Below, piece by piece: positions 25,201-32,410 of a DNA stretch of 32,410 nucleotides (position 1 is the stretch's first letter; every line of letters starts with the position of its first letter). Where the stretch lies: assembly GCA_900316115.1 (NCBI GenBank), contig ONBN01000025.1, forward strand, positions 1-32,410. The letters run 5' to 3'. The DNA is from an uncultured Eubacteriales bacterium (lineage in GTDB: Bacteria; Bacillota; Clostridia; Lachnospirales; Lachnospiraceae). The translations under genes were made by a program, and so were the position numbers. The notes under the pieces are model-generated. The model was not told where the DNA came from. It ran no database searches and saw only the letters and a list, made by a program, of their open reading frames with translations.

Positions 25201-28200
25201 ACCTTATAGGTGTTTACCTGCCAGATGGCATAGATGGTGGTATTTGCAGTGAAAATGCTGTCTGCATTTACCCAGCCGTCTGTGCTGTCCTTTGTAGCGT
25301 CTTTGTCTGTATTCCATCCAAAGAAGGTATATCCTGTAGCAGCAGCCTGTACCAGGCCTTTGCTTTTTCCTTCTGTTACAGTGGCATCTGCAAATGCCGG
25401 AATGGTTCCCAGTGTTTTATCTACTCCTACATTTTCCCTGATGGAAGCAGCCTTTGAGTTAAATCCTGCATCCACTGGCCTGCCGTTTTTCTGGTTCAGA
25501 TCAAAAGTAATAGTTGCATATCTCTTCTGTACCATGTGTACATGAAGAGTGATCACTGCAGATCCGTCTCCGTTTGTATCTTTTGTCTTGTAATATTCAG
25601 CCAGTGCCTTTGACACAATGCTGGTTGCACTGATAGTCTTATCTCCTGTATAACTATCCTCCTGGATCTGTACCTCAGTCACTCCTAAGGTATTGGTGGA
25701 ATAGTTGATCAGGTTCACACCGGAAGCCGTAAGGATCCTGTCTCCGTATGTTACATAAGCCATTTCTGTAGACACATAGGAATTGCCGTCCTGGGATGGT
25801 GTCCAGTGGCTGTTTCCATTAAACTCCTCCGTGCTGTAGTAACCGGATGCACTGCTCTGATCCATAACCAGCTGGAATTTCACCCTGACTTTTTCCCATT
25901 TTGCATAAAGGGTAAAGTCATTTGCAATGGTGGTGTTGATCACTGTAGACGCATTTCCTGTACACTCAGGATTGCTGTACCAGCCTCTGAAATAATAGCC
26001 TTCACAGAAAGCATCCTGAAGTTTCAGCTGCCGATCTGTAGCTGTAGATGTATAGTTTGCAGGGTTGTTATTTTCTACAAGTTTTTCATCTGCATCCGTA
26101 AGGATCCCCTGTGGATTCAACACATATGTAATGGATACCAGATGAGTACCAAATACTGTCTGATCTACTGCATTGGCTGTATCGTTATACAGCTTGTCAT
26201 TCTCTGCCCTGGAAACTCCTTTTTCACCATAGGCGTCAGAATAAAGTCCTGCTTCCTGTACAGTCAGCCGTCCCTTTCCGTCTGTTACCTGGGCAAACGC
26301 ATTTGGTGCATAAACCTGTGCCCCTGATGTTATGGTCAGATCCTGGGCTGACAGAGAATCTGTTACCCACACACCAATGTTGTCGCTTCGATATTTACTC
26401 TGCTCCGTACCCTTATATGGGTTTTCAAAAGCTTTGTTTGCGTCTTTGATCTCAACAGTTCCATAGTCTGCACTGATCTCAGCTACTTTAATGCTGGTGC
26501 CTGCACCGGAAATCCGAAGCTGACCATAAGGTGCACGGATACTTCCTGTGGTACCATCTGTCACGACCACAATACCGCCGGAAATCTGAATATCAGAGTT
26601 TGCAGGTGCATGTGCTCCGATACTGTCTCCTTTTGCAGAGTAATAATCGGAAAGGGTCTTTGTCTGCTCCTGTGTCATACCAAGAGTAGCACCTGTTCCC
26701 AGCTTCACCTGGCCGCCGGAAATCCGGACTTTCGTATTTGCACCGCCCAGATAACCACCATCTGTGATATTCACAGTACCGCCATCTACGGTTACTGTAG
26801 CAGACTGGCTGTAATTGCTGTAATTATAGATTGGATATTTGTATACATAGTCCAGCTTGTTTGCTGGAAGCGGTTTAATAAAACCATACAAGTAACCGGA
26901 CGTACCAACCGCTGCAGTATTCAGTTCGCCTCCGGATACGGTAACTTTTCCGCTCCAGTCGCCACCAGCAAATTTTTTCGCATTTACTGTACCGGATTTG
27001 ATCTCAAGCCCTAGGTAATTATATCCATTGAGCGTATAATCCCCTTTGCTGATCCTTTCGTCCAGCGCAGCCTTGGTGGAGGAACTGTATGCATTGCTTG
27101 GCGGTGAATAGAAACCGCTGACCACAACATAATCTGCATTGATAGTGCCACCATCCACAAGAATAACTCTGGAAATAAAATAGCTATCTTCATTTCCGTT
27201 TGATCGTACTGTTAAAACAGAATTATCAAGAACCTGTGTTTCAACAAACCAAAGACGGCTGTCAGCGGTATATACAGCACCATTTTTAAGTATTACCTTC
27301 TGAGCCTTAGTCGTTCTAAAATCATTAACCGTAAGGGTTCTCCTGTCAGCAGAAGAATCAAAGGTAGTGATAATCTCTGAATTATCAACAGTCAACGTAC
27401 CACTTATACCATAATCAAAAGGATAGCCTCCTGTAGACTCACTTCCAATGGCTTTCCACTGGATCTGGCTGCCATCACTGACTGTCACATTCCCACATCC
27501 ATCAAACATCTGTGTAGTATAAGAATATGAATTTGTAATATTAATGGTACTTCTCTGGATCGTCACATCTTTAATATTTCTGGCAAATCCGGTACTGTCT
27601 CCCCACAAATTATTGGTAAATGTACAATTCTTTATGGTTAGAGAGCCACCTCTATCTGTTCCGCGAAGCAGATGTCCACCATATCCGGATTTAAAATTAA
27701 ATTTCAGATTCTCAAGAGTCAGATCACCTGTCTTACCTGCTGTTGTTCCAACACTGATCAAATACTCAGATGGTGAATTTGTCTGTGCACGGTTAAAGTA
27801 AAACACATCCGTACCTGCACCATTTACACCTACAAGCGCCAGTGAGGAAGGTGTTTTTAACTGAAAACGGAAAAGAGCAACTTTTCCATCAATCTGAAGT
27901 CCTACCTTTGCGCCTTCACTTCCATCAGATGAACTTTCTACCAGAACACCAAACTGATCGTCCTGACATTTCTGGTAAACCCTGGAAAATACAATCTGAT
28001 TTCTTGTTGTTGTCTGATTATCAAAATCAGATGCAAACCGGATCCGATTACCGGTCATCTCTGATGAATCCACACCTTTAAGCGCCGCATTTCCATCTTC
28101 TGCAATCTGATTGATCTTCAGATTGGACTGTACGATCCTGTAATTACCTGAATAGGTAAATACTTTATCCTCATCAGCACCGACCAGTTTTCCTGCATTA

Positions 28201-31200
28201 TCTGTATCTGCCAGCTGAGTCACAAAACCATTACTGTCAAAGCTGTATCCACAGATCCACAGATCCAGAGGAAGTGCATGGGCATCGTCCACTACATAAA
28301 TGTAAGTATTACCTTTTGGCATATCAAATGTAATACTGTTCCCATTCCAGTTTTCACCTGCAAGCGCATTATGGTACTGTCCGTTTCCATCAATATACCA
28401 TACAACAGTTCGTGTGCGATAAGATTCATCATTTACTGTAAGACTAACCTCCGTTCCACCGGATACAGATGCAGTCTCTACCTGAATCTGCTGAAGATCT
28501 GAAATGTCAGTCATGGTATTGGATGTGAATACTGCACTGGTATCTTTTGTATTCAAAGTGTACAGATCTGTACCATAAACTTTGGTCAGATTATATTTAT
28601 CCTTGGCAGCATAAAGCAGAAGCTGATCCTTTTTGCTTACATTTATACCAGTAGTAACTGGAAGAAGAGATCCTTCTGCACCAATACCCTCTGCCTCAGG
28701 CCCGGAAAGGGCTCCATATGTCCAGGATCCGGTGCTTCCATCTGATGCAACAGGTGGCGTAAAGCATATACAACCTTCTGTACTCCATACTTCTGTGCTG
28801 CCATCCACATAGTCTGCACTTAACCGTACATTATCCGGCATTGAGCCAAATGTATTGGAAGCTTCAGGGAAGTCTGTTTCATCATAAATATAGTTAATAT
28901 ATTCATCACTCTGAAGAGTTGTTTTTCCCTGGATCGTTCCTCCGGTAACTTCTACCAGGCTGCGCTGTTTGCTGCCTTTTGTGCCATGGCTGTTTCTTGC
29001 ACCAATCACATCTGCATCTATTGTGCCGCCTGTGATTATTGTTTTTTTCCACCTCTTCGTGCCATCTGTATAAGCAGTTGTAAGATGATAAACATTTCCC
29101 ACGGATTTTGCAGTAATGGAACCACCAGACACTGCAAGATCACTTTTTGTCCCAAAGCTGCCTCCACACTGGATCGTTCCAGCTGAAACAGTTGTCTCAT
29201 TAAAGAATGTGATATTTCCAGTTGCATAAACCTGTGCACCAGTAAAAGCCGCATACCTGGGTGTACTTGTATTTGGTGTATAAGTACTGTTGCCAAGCAT
29301 AATACATTCATTATTTCCATAGCTGGCAGACGCAGATGATACTGCATTCTGCAATTCGGTATCATTCAGGGAAACTCCGGAGTTCAAATCGCCCTTATCA
29401 TCCAGGCACTGAAGCACATAGGAAGCAATTGGATTCCCCTGACTCAGGGCTGTAATAGCGGGATCATAATACTCAACACCATCCACCTGTGTCGTTCCAT
29501 AATATCCAAACAGATAAATCCTGGTGGATGATCCGCCAAAATCATATGTTCTTGTGGTAGGTGCATTAGAAGAGAAAATCCTGAACGGATAATCATCCTC
29601 ATTCTGATCTGCTCTGGCAATGGTGCCAACCCCTCTGCTGCCACTGGTTGGATCAGGATAATACCTGCCTGCTGATGCATCATATCTGATCATTGAATAA
29701 GTATTTCCTGTGATCAGGTTTGTGATAAGCCGTGCAGATCCGTTTGTTGTAATATAAGAGCCAACGATCAGTGTATTGCAGATCACCGTTCCATTGGTAA
29801 ATCTGGTATTTGCAGAATCATACACGGTTCCTTTCACGATCACATATCCGGTGGTATTAATATCACCGGTAGCATACTGATCCTGACTTGTAGTCATCAC
29901 ATTTCCATCAACTACCACAGATGCGTCACCTGTAACCGACATGGAATGACGGTTAGACAGAACATCCCCATATATATGAGCATAAGTAGATCCGCTCATG
30001 GTAATACCATAATAATATCCACGTACTTCCTTTACATAAAACTGGCTGTTTACCACATTTAAATAACTGCTGTAAGTAAATACAGTGCTTTCCTTCGCAT
30101 TTATATTTGAAGTGTAAAAGCGCACACTTCCAGCTCTTGAAGTGTATGTAAGATAATTAAATGGTGTTTCCTTTTCATAGGCAGTCACATCCAGATTCTG
30201 AATTGTGCAGGCAAAATCTCCGAAAATCGTACCCAGCTCAGCTTTGCTGTTTCCTGTACTGTCAATGCCCTGTACAACAACGGTTCCTCCATATTTCGTT
30301 TCAGAATGAAATCCTGAAGTGGAAATATCAGCGATCACATTGTTGTCGCCTTTCAAATTCAGTGTTACGGTATACTGATTGGTTGTGTCCGTATTCAGAA
30401 TCACATTGGCATACTGAGTAAGATCCTGCCCGGCAAGAGTCTGACTCATACTGCCGCCCTGATCATCACTCAGATTTTCCAGTTCTATCCCGCCAAGCTT
30501 TGTACCTACCGCATTATCCCTGTACGCATCAGTTGCTTCCATCTTACAGTCTCTCAAAGTAACAGTCATGGCAGATACAAGGGTCAGCTGATTCTTAGTG
30601 TATACGTTTTTACTGGTGATGCGGAATGCATCTGAAAAGTTCCAGATATAGAAATATTCATTCTCATGGCCTGTATAGGAAGCATCTGCCTGGAATGCAG
30701 GGCTTAATGCATTAGCTTTCATACCGGAATATTCTGAAGGTAACATCATTTCCGTATACCAGAAGCCATCTACAGTACGTCCGTTAGGCATGGTTACGTT
30801 CTGTTCAAAAGTGATCTTACTTACAGCCAGATCTATATATAAAGTTGAAAGATCAGCCACATAGTTTGCTGTAATATTCTTGTAAGGCATGACAGCCTTC
30901 CAGGTCAGATATCTTGCGCCTGGATCATAGGTGGTTTCCTCTGGCAGGAAGCCTTCTGTAAATGTCCAGCGGCTGAAATTCAGCGGATTGGTAGCACTGC
31001 ATCTCCATACCAGTTCACTGCCTGTTGCAACAGAAAGAGTCATCGTCTTTTCTGAGCCATTTGGTGTCTGAACTTCACCGTTTACCAGAAGTTCCCATCC
31101 ATCAGCCACATCTACAGTCAACTTATACTGACCGGTTCCCCATAAGCTTGTAAGCAGTACAGGGATACTCTTGATCTTTGACTCATAAGTAACAAGGGAT

Positions 31201-32410
31201 TCCCCTTCTGCCTTATTATCCAGGATACTTCCCACAGAGAAGGTCATATCCTCAGAAAGCATTGCGCCTGCAGGCGTTGACCATCCTGCAAATTCCTGCT
31301 TCTCTGCTCCTTCTCTCTGATCCAGAAGTACAGGAAGCTGTGAAAGACCGATCCTGGTCAGATAATCAGATAATTTTTCACCATAAACAATGGTAGCAAA
31401 CTCCAGAAGATGATCTGCTTCATTCCAGATTACAGATGGATTAGACTGTGCAAAAGCAGATACAGAATCATAAACCGTTGATTCATCTGTCTGAACCTTC
31501 AGCTTGGTCAGATCCACATTACTGGAAATAAGGAATCTTATAGGGAAATCATCTGCTGTCCACACTGCCTCCAGTGCAATGGAAAAAGCTCCGTCTTCTG
31601 ATTCCTGGGCATCTTCCAGGGATACGGTATAGCTATCTTTGATAAGGGCACTGTCTTCCCCTGCAGTGGCAATCTTCCAGCCCTGGAATACATAACCAAA
31701 TCTGTAAGGTGTAGTAAGAGTAACTACATCTCCCCAAATACATTCATGTGTAGTTACCTTTTCCAGAGTATCATAATCATCATTGCTGTTTTCATTCGGA
31801 GTATATCCCAGATCAACGGTCACGGTTACAGAAGCGGCTTCCATCACAGCATTTAAAACAAGGTCGCTGGCATATCCGGAAGGAAGTACTGTATTTACTG
31901 TAGTATCCTCTCCCAGTGTCCAGCCCTGGCAACTATATCCCTTCTGCTCATATACAGGAAGCTGGATCTGCCCTGTTTCTGCAACATAAGTGCCGGATGC
32001 CTGATGATATCCGGTAATGGTTCCTGTGCCGCTGATGGTTCCAGTATACTTTACACGGTAGGTGTCCGGCCAGGTGTCTTCTTTTGTAAGCTCTGTTCCA
32101 TTATATAAGTAGGTAATTCCATAATCGCAGAAATAATTGGTATCAGATGCATTGGAAATCGTCTCTGCACCAGTGATGGTTACATTGGCTTTTCCTGTTT
32201 CTGTTGTACCAACAGCTGCGATATTATGAAGTTCATTTCCACTTCCTGTAAAGGTCAAAGTCCTTGCGCCTGTTACCTCTTCATTAAATCCCAGAAGAGA
32301 AGCATTCTGTACAGTACTGTTATTTACAGTCAGACTGTCTGTTGCTGTTACTCTGCCTCCCATTGCATTTAGTACCGCATTATCCAGTGTAATGGATTTC
32401 ACATCCAGCC
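19254..32410 (-). CDS. Giant repeat-rich surface protein (adhesin-like), 5' end outside window
   Basis: The frame is open from the right edge (LDVKSITLDN) to TAA at 19254, giving at least 4384 residues with no N-terminus or signal peptide in view. It alternates two kinds of module. The first is long Asn/Asp/Thr/Gly-rich stretches with repeated short beta-strands typical of right-handed beta-helix folds (roughly 32400-32200, 30800-28900, 27800-26300 and 22430-20900). The second is Listeria-Bacteroides/InlB-type repeats ending in G-Y-x-F-x-G-W and (L/I)-Y-A-x-W (for example near 25980, 25310, 24550, 23810 and 20670). The last 450 residues look like beta-sandwich domains. No LPxTG motif, membrane segment, SLH or choline-binding repeat is seen at the C-terminus (ends FTFIVK). 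Anchoring or secretion signals must be N-terminal. Adhesion or glycan binding is inferred from the architecture only. Confidence 0.85.
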   Translation of the reverse strand, partial: LDVKSITLDNAVLNAMGGRVTATDSLTVNNSTVQNASLLGFNEEVTGARTLTFTGSGNELHNIAAVGTTETGKANVTITGAETISNASDTNYFCDYGITYLYNGTELTKEDTWPDTYRVKYTGTISGTGTITGYHQASGTYVAETGQIQLPVYEQKGYSCQGWTLGEDTTVNTVLPSGYASDLVLNAVMEAASVTVTVDLGYTPNENSNDDYDTLEKVTTHECIWGDVVTLTTPYRFGYVFQGWKIATAGEDSALIKDSYTVSLEDAQESEDGAFSIALEAVWTADDFPIRFLISSNVDLTKLKVQTDESTVYDSVSAFAQSNPSVIWNEADHLLEFATIVYGEKLSDYLTRIGLSQLPVLLDQREGAEKQEFAGWSTPAGAMLSEDMTFSVGSILDNKAEGESLVTYESKIKSIPVLLTSLWGTGQYKLTVDVADGWELLVNGEVQTPNGSEKTMTLSVATGSELVWRCSATNPLNFSRWTFTEGFLPEETTYDPGARYLTWKAVMPYKNITANYVADLSTLYIDLAVSKITFEQNVTMPNGRTVDGFWYTEMMLPSEYSGMKANALSPAFQADASYTGHENEYFYIWNFSDAFRITSKNVYTKNQLTLVSAMTVTLRDCKMEATDAYRDNAVGTKLGGIELENLSDDQGGSMSQTLAGQDLTQYANVILNTDTTNQYTVTLNLKGDNNVIADISTSGFHSETKYGGTVVVQGIDSTGNSKAELGTIFGDFACTIQNLDVTAYEKETPFNYLTYTSRAGSVRFYTSNINAKESTVFTYSSYLNVVNSQFYVKEVRGYYYGITMSGSTYAHIYGDVLSNRHSMSVTGDASVVVDGNVMTTSQDQYATGDINTTGYVIVKGTVYDSANTRFTNGTVICNTLIVGSYITTNGSARLITNLITGNTYSMIRYDASAGRYYPDPTSGSRGVGTIARADQNEDDYPFRIFSSNAPTTRTYDFGGSSTRIYLFGYYGTTQVDGVEYYDPAITALSQGNPIASYVLQCLDDKGDLNSGVSLNDTELQNAVSSASASYGNNECIMLGNSTYTPNTSTPRYAAFTGAQVYATGNITFFNETTVSAGTIQCGGSFGTKSDLAVSGGSITAKSVGNVYHLTTAYTDGTKRWKKTIITGGTIDADVIGARNSHGTKGSKQRSLVEVTGGTIQGKTTLQSDEYINYIYDETDFPEASNTFGSMPDNVRLSADYVDGSTEVWSTEGCICFTPPVASDGSTGSWTYGALSGPEAEGIGAEGSLLPVTTGINVSKKDQLLLYAAKDKYNLTKVYGTDLYTLNTKDTSAVFTSNTMTDISDLQQIQVETASVSGGTEVSLTVNDESYRTRTVVWYIDGNGQYHNALAGENWNGNSITFDMPKGNTYIYVVDDAHALPLDLWICGYSFDSNGFVTQLADTDNAGKLVGADEDKVFTYSGNYRIVQSNLKINQIAEDGNAALKGVDSSEMTGNRIRFASDFDNQTTTRNQIVFSRVYQKCQDDQFGVLVESSSDGSEGAKVGLQIDGKVALFRFQLKTPSSLALVGVNGAGTDVFYFNRAQTNSPSEYLISVGTTAGKTGDLTLENLKFNFKSGYGGHLLRGTDRGGSLTIKNCTFTNNLWGDSTGFARNIKDVTIQRSTINITNSYSYTTQMFDGCGNVTVSDGSQIQWKAIGSESTGGYPFDYGISGTLTVDNSEIITTFDSSADRRTLTVNDFRTTKAQKVILKNGAVYTADSRLWFVETQVLDNSVLTVRSNGNEDSYFISRVILVDGGTINADYVVVSGFYSPPSNAYSSSTKAALDERISKGDYTLNGYNYLGLEIKSGTVNAKKFAGGDWSGKVTVSGGELNTAAVGTSGYLYGFIKPLPANKLDYVYKYPIYNYSNYSQSATVTVDGGTVNITDGGYLGGANTKVRISGGQVKLGTGATLGMTQEQTKTLSDYYSAKGDSIGAHAPANSDIQISGGIVVVTDGTTGSIRAPYGQLRISGAGTSIKVAEISADYGTVEIKDANKAFENPYKGTEQSKYRSDNIGVWVTDSLSAQDLTITSGAQVYAPNAFAQVTDGKGRLTVQEAGLYSDAYGEKGVSRAENDKLYNDTANAVDQTVFGTHLVSITYVLNPQGILTDADEKLVENNNPANYTSTATDRQLKLQDAFCEGYYFRGWYSNPECTGNASTVINTTIANDFTLYAKWEKVRVKFQLVMDQSSASGYYSTEEFNGNSHWTPSQDGNSYVSTEMAYVTYGDRILTASGVNLINYSTNTLGVTEVQIQEDSYTGDKTISATSIVSKALAEYYKTKDTNGDGSAVITLHVHMVQKRYATITFDLNQKNGRPVDAGFNSKAASIRENVGVDKTLGTIPAFADATVTEGKSKGLVQAAATGYTFFGWNTDKDATKDSTDGWVNADSIFTANTTIYAIWQVNTYKVKFAAGEGSWVTADGQAPSVGQVSVPYLEYYWVYDTPVTEANSFWYVDAQGSHYMTELPYAWKEGSTFDNENGWFYSYDDNGTTIKEKISSAKALSKLLIRALDVTLGSPYGNPSETALTVTAEYTPVKVTYDLNGGHWTDSTQTNTQNPAYGDPLAGYHTEDADSTTQVLESTTGENGTTYRVLGTTAAHYNTNKTYAATDYRNLLSRKGYTFLGWYTSLEDAAKAEAYPASIASVGTTPRFTDVNLYAAWKANSYQVDLYSKEDSRTYNYTSFNTVNPVNGISVTVGQTINSSEWPGRNGNWYAYNSSTQGTPEENAKRFFLGGTFAALDPGTTDQTNSAGYKTYQNYAEAVTAMSNSGTLYQSGSSLFFLPEDDAYSKDITANYGSGYSVPDYPDGSTISMYAVYRERSLVFVERYIDPAGQEQQTIKYSGPWNVWSDYPIQYGTAGNSQVTRQGYSLVGWYVNGTTTSAPVYPSTKEAYAISNSLFKATAEQLGTYDIMVYTVYAAQVERNVTMNSKTDPVTTDLTVDSYTLPASMQNGKVTMSLSMGNPALQLVSKEEMEAHAYDSTWTTGGVQYSAENTAALLVTISKGTDTKTMDLSKAVNDTLDFGKEMEAGWQITLTLYHSKVISADNTYTFDLKVNFASSGSGENTLKDQFINNHVSIRLQPTIYTVNYSVKLPEKAGQLTVGSWGDFTQPDGTDAVEVTKQVKQAYGSDLISNLIQIEGYEPASDLWIYNSEAAAYTKAVMKVSAANNGQIEVALSYKAKTWRLTADADTLKYWTIKYGDGVGSTAMTELTSAGEDVKYHSDIRFTPKGTGYAYAPEFVTITRTPDGQDGLQEKLPDYAQKAADGSYYGVQMNAAALDATYVTVMTMYLEEGTITLTPDAYTQERAEGTVTKTWPGTYVVLQNRQNSGANATANRLIAKGDLDGRDITLGNLNISSDNSVELTAGTKATLTLAYGGKASSLTGKNILAAEGSDVQLKGSDAAHGTISMTPEVGDAAIGGTAAHPVNGKLTLTELDVSLNMPAGSSASGIGAAADGTGAGDISISDCTVNVSEGSDVDVYSGAWIGGKDVQNVDLSNVTLVKTGDKHMAGPSITNGKNVTLDSCRLGSADKSLTDPVYGEDTLTIRNSEVYLNIQDNISGKDISAPVGSSSTGSVTVTGSIVKAICSGNGINGISDLYTGILYITDAKSDVNISGTQILEMTNGSVKIIGNSYTQASEIHAADNARRNYLLIQEGTKTGTSDLAVSQISGTLEVRKPKNTANTSVDAGNLTIETNTQLQLKGMLTVSGIATVSANTAITAKAEDHAGITFTGSNVIFANAKGSSYTQEGGILNASGTTSADGTPVLVGSFGDGIMDITLKKVTATVTSLYAKDLTIQGGSATASGGFIGSKPSKGEVTTVTLTDTFIVAPMVGALGTYGETFTSVTETNTSRYGVLVQDHYRINYDVNGTRFTTDNLGKVLRTEQNRDTSTGTLGAITIKPDAGVPGAPGNDTSNIFAGWYINQNGQRTALVKDGDPLPAGLTASTTLSGTTINTADAKDVSDNTDGTKTLTVHVWLLATGTTAIKSGRVFADFTDGTTSVTIQTNQAWTARLASTGTSIQGRDYKAAFSSALPAGTKLTLTVPKTADSAGKYYYYIVPSGGTSSVNFSQFTVMGGTSKFQTTTYTDNAPDEEVFLLSADFAGTSISNATSSRSVSFTLLPDSTGTSSISMGTAVTYSYTTVTQGNVSARMDSAGGQTLEAEVKTWPIDSANLIGQNLYLMAELKTENGGDVSVSYRTKAEWNGQTGIWISKDKVLFPVSAVTSNQTVTFTDLPGGTYTMNWCLVYGKDPRGNIAGNKVSNTASFTYTNTVLTDRPLLDVVLNPKVDSYVIPQGTQTKLQFHLETSCNQSETDKVVSITIEKQDTLCNFIPVDENSAGFVVWKGTLIHQATTSTREDAVTFTSAVAPGTYRICFSMDPGSTEDNVYFTFIVK

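Overview
The window looks like chromosome from an anaerobic, acetogenic Firmicute of the Lachnospiraceae, most likely Blautia or a close relative. This is inferred from an acs/coo gene set with its nickel-handling genes, AGGAGG-type ribosome binding sites, a DUF512-der-plsY-gpsA housekeeping operon, and a giant Gram-positive surface protein. No rRNA, tRNA, CRISPR array, transposase or phage gene was found. Almost everything is on the minus strand; only the aldo/keto reductase is on the plus strand.

Positions 1-11111 hold a Wood-Ljungdahl carbonyl-branch operon read right to left. A consensus promoter (TTGATA, 17 nt, TATAAT) precedes a His-rich metal-binding protein, CooT, MetF, a CooC-type ATPase, CO dehydrogenase, a second CooC-type ATPase, acetyl-CoA synthase (acsB), a second full-length acsB, acsD, and the first codons of acsC. 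MetF makes methyl-THF. The corrinoid protein AcsCD carries the methyl group, CODH makes CO, and AcsB joins them to CoA. CooC, CooT and the His-rich protein probably supply or insert nickel. Nearly every larger gap in the operon contains an RNA hairpin. The widest gap, between the two acsB genes, contains a dispersed palindromic repeat and a GC-rich hairpin.

Positions 11016-14340 hold a second copy of that repeat, a terminator, pckA (ATP-dependent PEP carboxykinase) with its own promoter, and a divergent aldo/keto reductase gene. The reductase gene and gpsA converge on a shared terminator.

Positions 14347-18812 hold the operon DUF512 protein-der-plsY-gpsA (ribosome assembly and phospholipid precursor synthesis), with its promoter. 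The first two genes overlap by 38 nt.

Positions 18849-19109 are a 260-bp full-length imperfect palindrome of unknown function. Positions 19193-32410 are the terminator and the last 4384 codons of a giant, repeat-rich surface protein whose start lies outside the window.

The best candidates for something undescribed are the dispersed repeat with its conserved small reading frame next to acsB, the divergent tandem acsB pair, the His-rich/CooT nickel module heading the operon, and the 260-bp palindrome.
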